Assembly (NCBI GenBank): GCA_021464415.1 | Contig: JAKCWG010000485.1 | Coordinates: 1-64,000, forward strand | Source of the DNA: Lonicera japonica | Lineage: Eukaryota > Streptophyta > Magnoliopsida > Dipsacales > Caprifoliaceae | DNA: 64,000 bases | Reading direction: 5' to 3' | Shown here: positions 23,501-34,457 of the stretch, one piece after another | How positions within the stretch are numbered: position 1 is the stretch's first letter | Layout: the number at the start of each line of letters is the position of its first letter | Notes under the pieces: generated by a model | Databases searched by the model: none | Told to the model about the DNA's origin: nothing | The model's input: the letters and a program-made list of their open reading frames with translations, nothing else | Translations under genes and position numbers: made by a program

Positions 23501-24530
23501 GGGACTTTGATTTTAAGCCCGATCCTAAGCTTGATGATACTCAGGACCAACGTGCTGCAGCTAAGCAATATCTGCAACGCAACGGTGTTTTACAATCTTA
23601 GGCATTGTAACTCGGGACATCCTTAGTTCAGTGTACCATGAATCTTCCACCCCGCCTCAGCACCATCCCCTGCCCTAGCACTGTCAAGCCCAGACAACAA
23701 CCAGGGTTTGGATTTGGTTGATAACCAAGAAGATGAAATCGGCCAAGATGATTAAACATTTTTAATACAGCATGTCATTAACGACATGACCCAAGCTGGG
23801 GGCTTAGACTTTCAACCTAGTTCAAAGCCTGATGATACTTAGGACCGTGCTAGTGCAGATCCCGTTCTGGACCTAGCAAACCCATTGTTTGAGGGACAAA
23901 TTAAGCCCGAGACTGAAGTTTCCAGCCATCAAGTTGAACCGGACAATGAAGTGAACAATTCAAATGTTTTAGGGAAGAATTTTGAAGTAGAGAACAGTCA
24001 GATGATATTTAGGACCGCGCTACTGCAGATCCCGTTCTAGACGATACTCAGGATTGCGCTGCTGCAAATCCCATTCTGGACTCAGTAGACTCATTACTGG
24101 GGGGACAGATTGAGGCCGAGACTGAAGCTGCTGGGCATCAGGTTGGTTTAGAGAATGAAGTGAACAATTCGAATGTTTTGGGAAAGGATTTTAAAGCCTC
24201 GGTTGACTAGATGCCAAGCCCAGTCAACAACTGGGGCTTGGATATGGTTGATGACCAAGAAGATGAAAACGGCCAAGAAGATCCAACATCTTTAACACAA
24301 CATGTCATCATTGACATGATCCAGACCAGGGACATTGATTTTGAGCCCGATCTCGAGCCTGGTGATACTTAAGACCACACTGCTACAACTAAGCAACATC
24401 TGTAATGCAACAATGTTTTGTAAAATTAGGCGTTGCAACCCGGGACATCCTCTGTTCAGCGTAGTATTAATCCTCAGCCGAGCCCCTGCCCCACACTGGC
24501 TTTGTCCCCTAACCCGGGACATCCTTGGTA
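20540..24530 (+). repeat. Higher-order tandem array of a decayed acidic-protein repeat
   Basis: Subunits of about 300-365 bp recur eleven times; the anchor GTCAACAAC (or variants) falls at 20681, 21028, 21393, 21699, 22040, 22400, 22727, 23074, 23395, 23693 and 24223. Every third subunit carries an extra segment (AAGCAACATCTGCAACGCAA ... CCGGGACATCC ... Pro/Ala-rich), giving a higher-order period near 1.0 kb. The best frames (22133-22453, 23002-23394) read as an acidic protein: NNQGLD-VDDQEDEN-GQ-D, LIQHVINDMTQA, LDIEPSPEP, DPVLDPA, GGQIEAETEA, PENEVNNSDVLGKDFK. Stops interrupt most copies. The interval between 23693 and 24223 is enlarged and contains a fused partial unit. It was once coding and is now a pseudogene array. 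Confidence 0.8.
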
Positions 24531-24773
24531 CATCATATTATTAACAACTTGCACCACTCCGCCCCTGCCTAACTCCGGCCCATTTGTTTCTCTGGTTCCG
24601 CTACACAACCTACTGCACCAAGGAAATATGCAACTTCTATGAGGTTGCACACTATCCTAATTGCTATCTTTTTCTACCCGAAATTTTTTACAAAACGCGT
24701 AATCTTATTTTATGCTTTATGTTTTTTCTTTATATTTTAATTGATATATTGCTTTAATTTCACTTGTTTTCAG

Positions 24774-25110
24774 TTGAAGAATAATATATTTTTCACTGCA
24801 AAGATCAACGAAGCTGTAGAATTTTCATTTGCGGTTTTAGCACTATTCTCTAAATTTCCAGTCAAGCCGAATGTTTGGCCTGTTACGGAATGGAAAAATA
24901 AATAGCCGAGTTTAGGGAATTGATCTATTTTGATCCTAATAAGGGGTTTCCGATAAAACTTGAGATTGATAGTGAAATTCAATACATCGACGAATACTTG
25001 GTGAATATAATTGCTTTGCTTGAAAAAGTTGGATCATCGGGTTTCAGCGTAGCGGAAAATGATGGAAAAGTTTTTGTGAAGTTGAATATAGATCATATGA
25101 CCAACAATGT
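24774..25110 (+). pseudogene. Orphan exon downstream of the repeat array
   Basis: A TTTTCAG acceptor (24767-24773) and a GTAAGT donor (25111) bound a 337-bp segment encoding NIFFTAKINEAVEFSF, KPNVWPVTEWKNK, then after one frameshift near 24905 EFRELIYFDPNKGFPIKLEI and a tail with GFSVAENDGKVFVKLNID. I do not recognise the family. With the exon at 19820 and the array between them, it looks like a multi-exon gene whose middle exon has expanded and decayed. Confidence 0.4.
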
Positions 25111-26085
25111 GTAAGTATATTCACATTGTTATTAGTTTTCATTTTGTTCGCATATGTTTATTTTTTTTTGGTTTATTTCTTCATAATATGCTTACGTACC
25201 GATACTACCTTGAATATGCTGCATAATACGAAAGTGCTCCTAAGGAACTTTCTTGGAATTGACATTCAACAACAGGTTCAATAGGAGGGGGAAGGGGGGT
25301 CAACAACAGGTTCAATATGAGGCAGCTTAAATGCTACACAAGGCATTCATTTAAACTAGCCGCATCCCATTGTGATTACTTTACTTTTCTTACCGCTGTT
25401 TGAAAAGCTACTCCTACTAAATAATTAGCGATGATTAGTTACTTCTTTTAAATTTACCAGGAACTTTTGACTTTTCGCTCTTGAAGACTAGCTTGTTTGG
25501 TGTGAATTATTTTGCTCAGTTTTTTTTAAATGAAAATTGGTGTAAAGCCTGATATTAATAAAAAAAATTAAAAAATACAAGAGAATAAAGGAAATCAAAC
25601 AAATTAAACAATATAAGCTAACATAACAAGCAATAAGAACAAACAAAACCTTGACTTGGCCTTATCTATACAGAGTATCCAATTTTGTCCTCATTCCTCA
25701 GTTGGGCTCATGCAAGAGAGTTATAAGCACTACTACGAGTAATGACACCATTAGAGTTGGGGAGTCCAAATCAAAGTATCCGCACCAGTAGCAATAACTA
25801 ATTCAATTTGTGTAGTGATTAGTGACCAGTAGGAATAAATAATTCAATTCGATGATATGTTAAATACTATTTCTTTCTTTGTAATGCTTATAAAGTTGTT
25901 AACTAAATTACTAGCCCATTGATTGTTTTGAGATTGAACGAAAAATCTCTCCCCTAGTATGGGAAGTACTTCTTTTAGTCTACAAACTAACCTTTTGTAT
26001 TTGTAGATCGGGTAATTCCTAAATTTCATCCTCTTGTTTGGTCTCTTGGTTTGGTTTGGTTAGGTAGTTGCTGAAGGTAGCCTTG
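25111..26085. other. Intergenic, nothing coding
   Basis: AT-rich; a 17-bp motif CAACAACAGGTTCAATA occurs at about 25267 and 25301 around a G-rich tract. No gene, RNA or element end was recognised. Confidence 0.45.
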
Positions 26086-26522
26086 TGTCACAGACCACCA
26101 ACTTGGAGGCTTGCAGAAGGTTCTGGAACCAACGAGAAGACACCAAGGAGAATGATGTACTCTGGAAGCCTCTAGAATAGCTAAATACTTTGTACTTAGA
26201 GAATACTTTAAAATTGTATGGATGAATATAGAGTTGTATCGAAATCCTAAAATACTCCCGAGAATCGATCCGGATCGTAGATTAGAATAGATCCCCTCCT
26301 TCCATTGAGGAGGTGAAGGCCTATAAATAGGGAAAGACCTTATTTGTACCAACATCCAAGAATTGTAAGTTTACTCGAATATAATAAAAGGCTTTCACTT
26401 ACTTTCCACTCTTGTGTAAATTATCTTTCTCTCTTTCGGTTTAATGCTTACTTAGTAGCTCATCGGGTTTAAAATAGTATTAAGTGCCGCACGAGGTGTA
26501 GCGAAAGTCTAACCCCATGACA
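26086..26522 (+). repeat. 5' LTR of the truncated gypsy element
   Basis: It starts TGTCACAGACC, as many plant gypsy LTRs do. TATAAATAG at 26322-26330 is the likely TATA box and AATAAA at 26383-26388 a poly(A) signal. The LTR ends in CA just before the primer site. The left boundary is inferred from the TG start because there is no second LTR to compare. Confidence 0.6.
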
Positions 26523-26524
26523 AT

Positions 26525-26535
26525 TGGTATTAGAG
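26525..26535 (+). promoter_or_regulatory. Primer binding site (initiator tRNA-Met type)
   Basis: TGGTATTAGAG differs by one base from TGGTATCAGAG, complementary to the 3' end of plant initiator tRNA-Met. It sits directly after the LTR. Confidence 0.7.
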
Positions 26536-26559
26536 GAAAGTTATGGGATATGAAAAGAA

Positions 26560-27446
26560 TGTCGAATTCGGAAGTTGCCAACAACCCGGAAGAAGTCCCT
26601 GGGTGTGAGGGGAACCGTAACATGGAAAAAAAGGCACACGTCGAAGTCAAAGGATATGTTGGCAAGCATGGAAGGATGGATCACAGGAATGCATACATCC
26701 ATTCAAAAGATGGGCGAACAGCTTGACGAGGTTAACAATCGCCTCTAGGGACTAGAGGCGAAGGATTCGACAATCCATGACGCTATGAAGGTGTCCATCA
26801 ACATGTTAGGGATGACCTTCGAAGGGAGATGCGTCTCATCCATAAGAGAATCATAGAGGATATTGCTGGACTATGGATTCACATGGAAGGTCAACTAAAG
26901 GTCCTCCATGAACAAGTGGAAAAGGTAAAAGGAGACTATGCATTATGCAAGAAAACGGCTCTAGGAAGAACGGTTGCGACACATACCGCTCTAAGGGTTG
27001 AAGCTCCTAAACCTAAACCCTTTGCTGGAAACATAAATGCAAGAGAAATTGATAATTTCCTTTGGGGTGTAGAGCAGTATATGCGAGTGACTGAAGTCAT
27101 CGAAGATGGTCCTAAAATTCGAGCCGCCACATTATACCTCGAAGACACTGTTGCCCTACGGTGGAGGAAGAAACATGGAAACATCAAGAAAGGTAAATGC
27201 ACCATTACTACTTGGGATGACTTCAAAAAGGAGTTAAAGAAACATTTATATCCTGAGAACGCTGAAGCCGAAGCCCATGGACGTCTAAGACGACTCAAGC
27301 ATACGGGTTTTATCCGAGATTATGTGAAGGAATTCACCACCCTTACACTGGAATTACCTGACCTATCCGACAAAGACTCCCTATTCTTTTTTATGGATGG
27401 ACTCAAAGACTGGGCGAAGACCGAATTAAAGAGTCAAGCAAGCTAA
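26560..27446 (+). pseudogene. Gag of the gypsy element
   Basis: The open part (26829-27446) encodes a Retrotrans_gag domain: FAGNINAREIDNFLWGVEQY, AATLYLEDTVALRWRKK, TWDDFKKELKKHLYPEN and RLRRLKHTGFIRDYVKEFT are typical of capsid of this class. The upstream portion (26560-26828) is interrupted by a stop near 26747. No CCHC zinc knuckle is readable downstream; 27447-27760 is degraded. Confidence 0.75.
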
Positions 27447-27764
27447 GAGACAGGAAAGGTGGCACCGGAAATAGTGGGGGAGACTATGGAAACAAGATAG
27501 GCAATGGATCATGCAAACCACCTATGAGAAAAACATAATAGGTAACAATAAAAAAACCCCTCGAACTAATTGGTTTCTCTCTAACTACTCAATGCCTTGA
27601 CTGCCGAATATAAGGGATAAAACCGAGAAAGGGAGGATCCGGCACAAATGGATTCTCTCTAACTACTCAATGCCATTAAGGCTAAAACCATGACACCCAA
27701 GATGCCTGCCAAATGATTGATGTTCCTGGAAGCAAAAGTAAATGGAATGGCTACTTAAGCACTT

Positions 27765-28094
27765 GTGGATACGGGGGCCTCCCACAACTTCATATCCCTT
27801 GAGGAAGCAAAAAGGATGGGGTTAAAGAAAAACAAAGAAGGAAGATCTCTAAAGGCGGTTAACTCGATTGCCAAACCCATTCACGGAATAACCAAAGACA
27901 TCCGTCTAACAATTAGAGAGTGGACCGGCATAATCGATCTATCGGTGGTATTAATGGACAATTTTAAGATGGTGCTTATCATGGAATTTCTAGATAAGGT
28001 AACTGCATTTCCTTTCCTATTTGCCAACGTTGTCTGTACCATGGATGGAAACAACACCTGCATGATCCCAATAGAGAAAACTTCTAAGATATAA
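27765..28094 (+). pseudogene. Aspartic protease segment of the gypsy element
   Basis: LVDTGASHNFIS carries the catalytic DTGA motif of a retropepsin-like protease. The frame is open for 109 residues and then stops; in an intact element it would continue into reverse transcriptase. Confidence 0.75.
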
Positions 28095-28112
28095 ACAAAG
28101 GATCTATCTACT

Positions 28113-28959
28113 ATGCAATTTAAGAAAGTATTCCACAAGAGTGAGACTAGCTACTTAGCTTTTCTTCAAGAATCACACGATGACGAGCTACTCATATCTC
28201 AACCCACGGAAACCCCATCTTATGTTCAAACCATCATTGACGAGTATAAAGGCGTCATGCCCAAGGAGTTGCCTAAGAAACTACCTCATAGGAGGGAGGT
28301 GGATCATAAGATTGAGTTAGAGCCTGGTTTTAAATCCCCATCGGGTGTTCCCTATCATATGGCACTACCCGAGTTGGAGGAGTTGAAGAGGCAACTCAAG
28401 GACTTATTTGATGCCAGAAACATACGCCCATCAAAGGCCCTATATGGTGCACTAATGCTGTTTCAAAGAAAGAAATATGGCTCCCTACGGATGTGCATCG
28501 ACTATCGGACATTGAACAAGGTGACGATTAAAACAAGTACCCGGTTCCTTTAATTGCAGACATGTTTGACTAACTTGGGAAAGCAAGGTATTTCACCAAG
28601 TTAGACTTGCGCTCGGGATATTACCAAGTACGTATAGTGGAGGGGGATAAGCCCAAGACTACTTGCGTGACGAGATACGGCTCCTTCGAGTTCCTAGTTA
28701 TGCCTTTTAGCCTCACTAATGCACCCGCTACATTCTGCACCTTAATTAATTAACTCTTCCATCCCTATTTGGACCGCTTTGTTGTGATATATCTAGATGA
28801 TATAGTAGTCTATAGCACCACTATGGAAGAACACTTAGAGCATCTTCGACTTGTCTTCCAAGTACTAAGGGATAAATAATTATATGTCTAGAAGGAGAAA
28901 TACTCATTTGCCTAAGAATAAGTGTCCTTCCTGGTACATAGAATAAAGGGGAGAAACTC
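28113..28959 (+). pseudogene. Reverse transcriptase of the gypsy element (broken)
   Basis: 28113-28553 covers the N-terminal fingers (KLPHRREVDHKIELEPG, LRMCIDYRTLNKVT). After a frameshift near 28535 the palm continues with [15 protein letters not shown] and the catalytic YLDD at 28790-28801, with stops at about 28570, 28750 and 28876. The enzyme cannot be made. Confidence 0.8.
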
Positions 28960-29772
28960 ATGATGGAGGAGTCAAAGGTGATGGCCATCAAAAAATGGGA
29001 ACCACCTACAAAGGTACCAGAATTGAGGTCATTTCTAGGCCTCGTCAACTATTATCGACGCTTTATTAAAAGTTATTTGGCAAAAGCTGCCCCACTTACG
29101 GATTTGTTGAAGAAGAACCGACTGTGGGAATGGACAAACCAATGCCAAGAAGCGTTTAAGGATCTCAAACGAGCCATTATCGAAGCTCTCATACTTAGCC
29201 TCCCCAACTTGGGTACGCCTTTTGAAATGAACACCGACGCATCTGACTTTGCGATTGGGGGAGTATTAATGCAATAAGAACATCCCATCGCATATGAAAG
29301 TAGGAAATTGAATGATACCGAAAGGAAATACAACGTGCAAGAGAAGGAGTTGACGGCCATTATACATTGCCTACACACGTGGCGTCACTATCTTTTGGGA
29401 GCTCGTTTCAATATAAAAACGGATAACGTGGCCATAAGTTACTTCCAAACCCAAAAGAAACTCAGTCCTAAACAAGCTCGGTGGCAGGACTTCTTAACAG
29501 AATTCGATTGCCGATTAGAATACAAGCCTGGAAAATCTGACGTGGTAGTTGACGCGCGAAGTCGTAAGGCTGAACTAACAGCCCTTTGTCGCCCGGAAAG
29601 TAACCTAACTACTCAAATCAAAGAAGGGTTAGAGCATGATCCGCTAGCAAAAAACCTAATAGAGCTGCTCAAAAAGGAAGGACAAGACAATTCTGGGTCT
29701 AAGACGACTACCTGTAAACCAAGGGAAATCGACTTTTTGTACCTAAGTGGGGAAGCCTACGAAAGGATTTGA
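28960..29772 (+). pseudogene. RT thumb / RNase H of the gypsy element (truncated)
   Basis: [20 protein letters not shown] is the end of the RT. The RNase H domain follows: [18 protein letters not shown] with a stop at 29275, YNVQEKELTAIIHCL, KTDNVAISYF and a DARSRK segment where the family usually has DALSR. The region ends at 29772 before the integrase zinc-binding domain; downstream sequence is unrelated AT-rich DNA. Confidence 0.8.
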
Positions 29773-29799
29773 TGTAAGAATGCCATGATTCCAAATGGG

Positions 29800-30960
29800 C
29801 TCTTTGTACCAAGTATTTGTTTTATAAATGGGAAGTGAAAAGACTGCATTTTGTTAGTTTTACATGCAAAGGAATTGAGTTACATAGACTTATTTACATG
29901 AAAAATACTGTTTCCCACATTTGTTATATGTTGACTAACGGATTTTGGATTTTATGAAAAGGAAAAATGAGGCTAAAGTAGTTGTTCGACGGATATTGAT
30001 GTGTAAATGTTGTTGAAAGGATTTGTTTGTAGGAAAATCTAAAACAAAAGTCAACGTTCCGAATAAAAAGACTGAAATTTACTTTTAAGCTGTTTAGTTT
30101 TCACATTTTTACCAAAACTAACTCTACAAAAAAAAAGATAGTGCATTCGATTTCATTATTTCTTACGCCTAGACCAAAATAAGTGTAACGAGCCAAACAT
30201 ACCCGTAATTCAATAAAACATTACTAAGGATTAAAAAAATACACATTTTTACGGATTTGAAGTATCTCACAAGAACCCTACTAAATGCATTCAAATGAAT
30301 CGCAGCACAAAAAACCATAGTTCTTATAATCATATACACCTGTAGCAACAAATTGTTAGTCAAATATGAATATAACGTGGGGTGTGTTTACATGGGATTT
30401 TGGTCAGTAAAATAAAGTTTTTAAGTCTAGTAAATGGAATAGGCTAACAGTAGCATCCAAACACAAACAAAATAATTAAAATATGGGGTATAATAAAAAT
30501 TGCAACTAAGACGCAGATTTTCAAATCAAAATATTTCTTGATTGGATTTCGAACATTCAAAGTGTATTAATTCCTGTAGATTGTGTTGCAATTTTTCTTT
30601 CCGTTATTTTATTTATTTTTTATTACAATACTAATACGATATGACTTATTACTAGATAATATTATATCTGGTATGTCATTTTTACCACATGCACACGATG
30701 AAATTTGCACTTTTAACCATTGTGAGATGATTTATCATGCACTTCTCTATCTATTTAACACAAATCGTATTTATATAAGCATTAGTAAACATAAGAATTA
30801 TGTGAAAGTTATATATAATTTTTACGGCAGGCGGAGCATTCGAGCATATTTTAATATCTCATATTTGTTTTTTGTTATAGTTTATGTTATTATTTAAAAG
30901 CAAAACTTATTAACGGCGAATGTATTAGCTATTCGTCGTGTCTTGCTAATGATATTATGC
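29800..30960. repeat. Dispersed ~2.2-kb repeat, copy C
   Basis: Blocks GGATTTTATGAAAAGGAAAAATGAGGC (around 29950), AAAATCTAAAACAAAAG (30030), CAAACACAAACAAAATAATTAAAATATGGGGT (30456-30487) and the core TCATTTTTACCACATGC...GAAATTTGCAC (30676-30710) occur in the same order at 52.4-53.5 kb; parts recur at 56.7-57.8 kb. Non-coding. Confidence 0.55.
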
Positions 30961-31443
30961 GTCTATATCAGTCCTTCTCCCAAAATTCCAATTTATAGGA
31001 TTTAGTTAAATTTAATAATAGGTTATTGCCCATTGAAAGAGTCACAACATCATTTCATTGTATTCATTAGCAGCTTATATTTTTCTTATCTCTCTAATTC
31101 CTGTTTCATTTTGCTTCATGCTATGAAAATTAAGGTATTAGTGAACCCATCATCGGAGGAATTAAAACTAAAACTTATAACTTCAAATGGAGTAAACATT
31201 TGTCTGATAACTAAAACTCGTTATATATGACTTTATGATTAAGGAGAAACAAGAAACCTTTCTTATGTTCAATTGTTTCGTTTATTAATCCTTTTCAGTT
31301 ATTGAATTCTTTGATTTCTTTTCTACAAAGCAGTTTTGTAACTCTAAAAGTCCTATCCTTGAGCCTTTTCTCTATTAATGCATTACCCACATATATTCAT
31401 AAATTTCCAATATGCAACTCCATGACTGACCCAATGAATCTCC
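30961..31443. other. Intergenic, no gene recognised
   Basis: AT-rich sequence between a dispersed repeat copy and the hAT relic. No protein, RNA or repeat partner was recognised. Confidence 0.4.
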
Positions 31444-31451
31444 ATTAGAAC

Positions 31452-32145
31452 CGAGGGCGGACCCAAGAAATTTTCGAAGGGAGAGCTTATAATAACGGAT
31501 AAAAAAAATTGTTTGTTTTTATTGTAATACATTGATTATATTTTTTTATTGAAAATAAAAATAAATATTCAGATGATAGATATAAAGCAAAAGGATGGTA
31601 CATGAGTGGTTGAGGGAAATAGAAATTTGGGTTGTACCCACTAATTAATGCCTCCTGATGCATGAGTAACCAACAGCCCTTTTTTTTTCTTTATAATATA
31701 TATTTAAAAAAGTTATAGATTAGTGGTTTTATAATATTTGAACTGGGCTAAAAAGTAGGTTAACATTTTGCAAAGGAGTGGACTTATATTAATTAATTTT
31801 TTTATTTTTTTTAAATATTAGAGCATCTCCAATCGTCTTGTGTAAATTTTGTGTAAATCCTACGTGTCAAAGTGAGATTTAGACAAAAATAATAAAGAAT
31901 TTGTTTTGTACTCCGATAGTTTGTTAAATTATCTGAGGTGGTTGTATAAATTGGGTTTGTATTTTACACAACTTTTTTACACAAATCCTAACTATCAAAG
32001 TTTCTTAAAAGATTGCTGGAAACCTTTTTTTTATTTTTTACAAAACATGTAAATTTAACACTATAGTTAGAGATGCTCTTAGTGGACTTTTTAAAAATTT
32101 CCCTTGAATTGAACCCACCCCGTCCCCTTTTGGTTCTGCCCTTGT
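31452..32145. mobile_element. hAT-like relic carrying a nested MITE
   Basis: The ends are imperfect inverted repeats (GAGGGCGGACCCAA at the left, TTGGTTCTGCCCTT at the right) and the flanks share the 8 bp ATTAGAAC (31444-31451 and 32146-32153), the target size of hAT elements. No transposase frame is present, and a separate MITE (31821-32078) sits inside. Confidence 0.55.
31821..32078. mobile_element. PIF/Harbinger-type MITE (258 bp)
   Basis: Terminal inverted repeats GAGCATCTCCAA and TTAGAGATGCTC are flanked by TTA on both sides (31818-31820 and 32079-32081), the 3-bp target of PIF/Harbinger elements. The inner arms share TTGTGTAAATTTTGTGTAAAT-like and inverted ACACAA motifs. Non-coding. 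Confidence 0.75.
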
Positions 32146-32279
32146 ATTAGAACAATACAGTTCAACATGCTTGTCATTGTCTAAAGCATGGATAGACTCG
32201 ATGTGGCACAAAATTGTGCCACATAATTCGATGTGGCACAAAATTGTGGCAATAGACTTCAATGACATGATTTGATTGA

Positions 32280-33420
32280 TGTTGCAATATTTTCTTTGTG
32301 TTATTTTGTATTAATTTTCTTCAGGAAATAAACATTATATGTTTTACAACTAGATAATGATGTTTTTGACATATCATTTCTCTTGCATGCACAAAATGAA
32401 ACTTGCACTCTCAACAATTGGAGTTGATTTATCCTGTAAAATTTCTATATATTTAATACAAACTAAATATTTTCCAACACAAGTAAATATGATTGAATCT
32501 TGTAAGAATTTATATTGATTCTTGTGTAGAGCATTTAGAAATATATAATTATACGGTTGCGTTTGTTTCTTGTTATAGTTTATATAATTTATTTTTGTTG
32601 ATAAAATTGCAATTATAAATTTAAGATACTGGACGAAACTAATTGTTATTGTTTTATGGATAACTTATAAGCATTATTTTTTTTATTAAAAATTAGCCTA
32701 AAAATCAGCAAAAGTAAGGTTAGAATAGGAACAGTGGCCTGAATCAACTGTGGTTAATTTAGTAGAAAGCTTTTGGTAAGGAAAAATTTAGTAGAATTAG
32801 CGATCTAATTGTATAGTATTCAACTATTTCAACAAAGCAAAGAGAAAATATTATTTAATATTTTAACAAGTTACATAAATCTAAATAGCACACCATATTA
32901 GAGTAGAGTAAGTAAAATATAAAATAATATATTTTTTTTCTCTTATAACAATTGATTGTGTTGAATTATATACTTAAAAATAGTAATCAAATTAATAAGT
33001 CAAATCTCAAATCTCAAAACCTAATTAATAATCTAATCTAAGAGCATTATTTTTTACAATTAAAAAAAGTACAAAGAATAAGAAAAGTGGCAAATGCAAA
33101 TATATTTTAATATTTTGTTAAAAAGTTGTATAGTAGGAACTATTGCATAAAGCCATGAAGTAATGCGTATCATTAGAAGCATTTTATACATTGTGCATTG
33201 AATCTTAAAAAGCTTCGGCTTCAAGATATTTTTACATGGTTCTGGCTATCTTACAGGAAAGATCTTTGGTTTATATGTGCACTGAATGAAACCAAAGTTG
33301 AGTAGCCATAACAAAAAGATCAAATTCACAATTTACGAATAAGAAGGAACTAACTATACATTAAAAAATTTATTAACTTTAGCACCCAAATAAGTCCTCT
33401 AGTTAACTTTAACATAAACA
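32280..33420. repeat. Dispersed ~2.2-kb repeat, copy D (with an inverted segment)
   Basis: The core at 32374 (TCATTTCTCTTGCATGCAC, then AAATGAAACTTGCAC) is followed by ATTGCAATTATAAATTTAAG (32608), TTGTGTTGAATTATATAC (32955) and GTTGTATAGTAGGAACTAT (33124), colinear with 51.1-52.05 kb. The last part, 33240-33410, matches 52.07-52.22 kb only as its reverse complement, so the segment has been inverted in one of the two loci. Confidence 0.55.
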
Positions 33421-33718
33421 TATAAGTCAAATTGTGATTGCACTCAATGAATTTAAAGATGTAGGTTAAAGTAATTAAACGTATAACACTGTAGAAAAAA
33501 TTTTCCGCATTTGTTTCCTAAAATAAGTAAATTGGTTAATTATAATAATAATGATAGTATATCTTTTTACTATCTAATTCTTGATTGTGTTTGTTATAAA
33601 AAGGTGTTGATTATGTAATTTCATGTATATATACATATATATATCATTTAGAAACAATCTTATTCTATTTAAAAAATTAAAATAATTTTTTAATTGTGTA
33701 TACTAGTTTATTACAACA

Positions 33719-33760
33719 CTAGGGTATACCTGTGCCATCCGGTACGGTGAAATAAAAAAA
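33719..33760 (-). mobile_element. Possible Helitron 3' end (minus orientation)
   Basis: On the minus strand a small hairpin (GTACC/GGCAC with a wobble pair) is followed by GGTATACC and CTAG then T. This fits a Helitron terminus, but the other end was not found. Confidence 0.3.
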
Positions 33761-33805
33761 TTATGATAATAGGATAAAAAAATTAACGTGTGACAAATTT
33801 AATTC

Positions 33806-34165
33806 GACAAAATCAATCAGTCTATTTTGAGTCCATTGTCTAGTCTAGTCTAGTTTAACGTTGTGAACAACTAAAACGTAAGTTCAATTTATCTTCATGC
33901 TAAAAAAAACTAAAAGTATACCGAATTGAACCGACTTACTTTAAATTTTTTAAAGATTCTTTTAATCATAATCCAACCATGTAATGACAAAATCAATCAG
34001 TCTATTTTGAGCCCATTGTCTAATCTAGTCTAGTCTAACATAATGAACAACTGAAACATAAGTTCAATATATTTTTATGCTGAAAAAACTAAAAGTATAC
34101 CGGATTGGACCGACTTGTTTTTAATTTTTAAAAGAGTATTTTAATCGTAATCCAACCACGTAACG
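33806..34165. repeat. Two tandem copies of a 180-bp unit
   Basis: GACAAAATCAATCAGTCTAT starts at 33806 and again at 33986. The whole unit (TAGTCTAGTCTA, GAACAACT.AAAC, AAAAGTATACCG.ATTG.ACCGACTT, AATCCAACCA) is repeated, with roughly a tenth of positions differing. Only two copies are visible. Confidence 0.75.
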
Positions 34166-34457
34166 TACGTCCTAAAAATGACAGATTGAGAAGACTAATA
34201 ATGTACGAATACATAACGTATGTCCATAAAAGCTGCACAATAATTTTTCTTGAATTTTTTTTGCATAATTATATAGTCATGATGGATCTTGTTTAATATA
34301 GAAAAGAATATAGGTATGTGAGAGTTTATTGTGTGTATATATTGGTGTGAGTGTTTTAACTTTGATGTGACATCTTGATATGCGTATAAAACTCATCCAA
34401 TGGTATATAATTAATGCACACCATAACATGTGTATTTTTAACTATTAGATTCTTATA

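Larger units (their letters stand above)
26086..29775 (+). mobile_element. 3'-truncated Ty3/gypsy retrotransposon
   Basis: Order on the plus strand: 5' LTR (26086-26522), tRNA-Met-type primer site (26525), gag, protease, reverse transcriptase and RNase H. The coding region stops at 29772 in the RNase H/linker; no integrase and no 3' LTR follow, so the right end is deleted. Multiple stops and frameshifts show an old, dead copy. Gag-PR-RT-RH order and motifs place it in Ty3/gypsy, probably a chromovirus-like lineage (inference). Confidence 0.8.
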
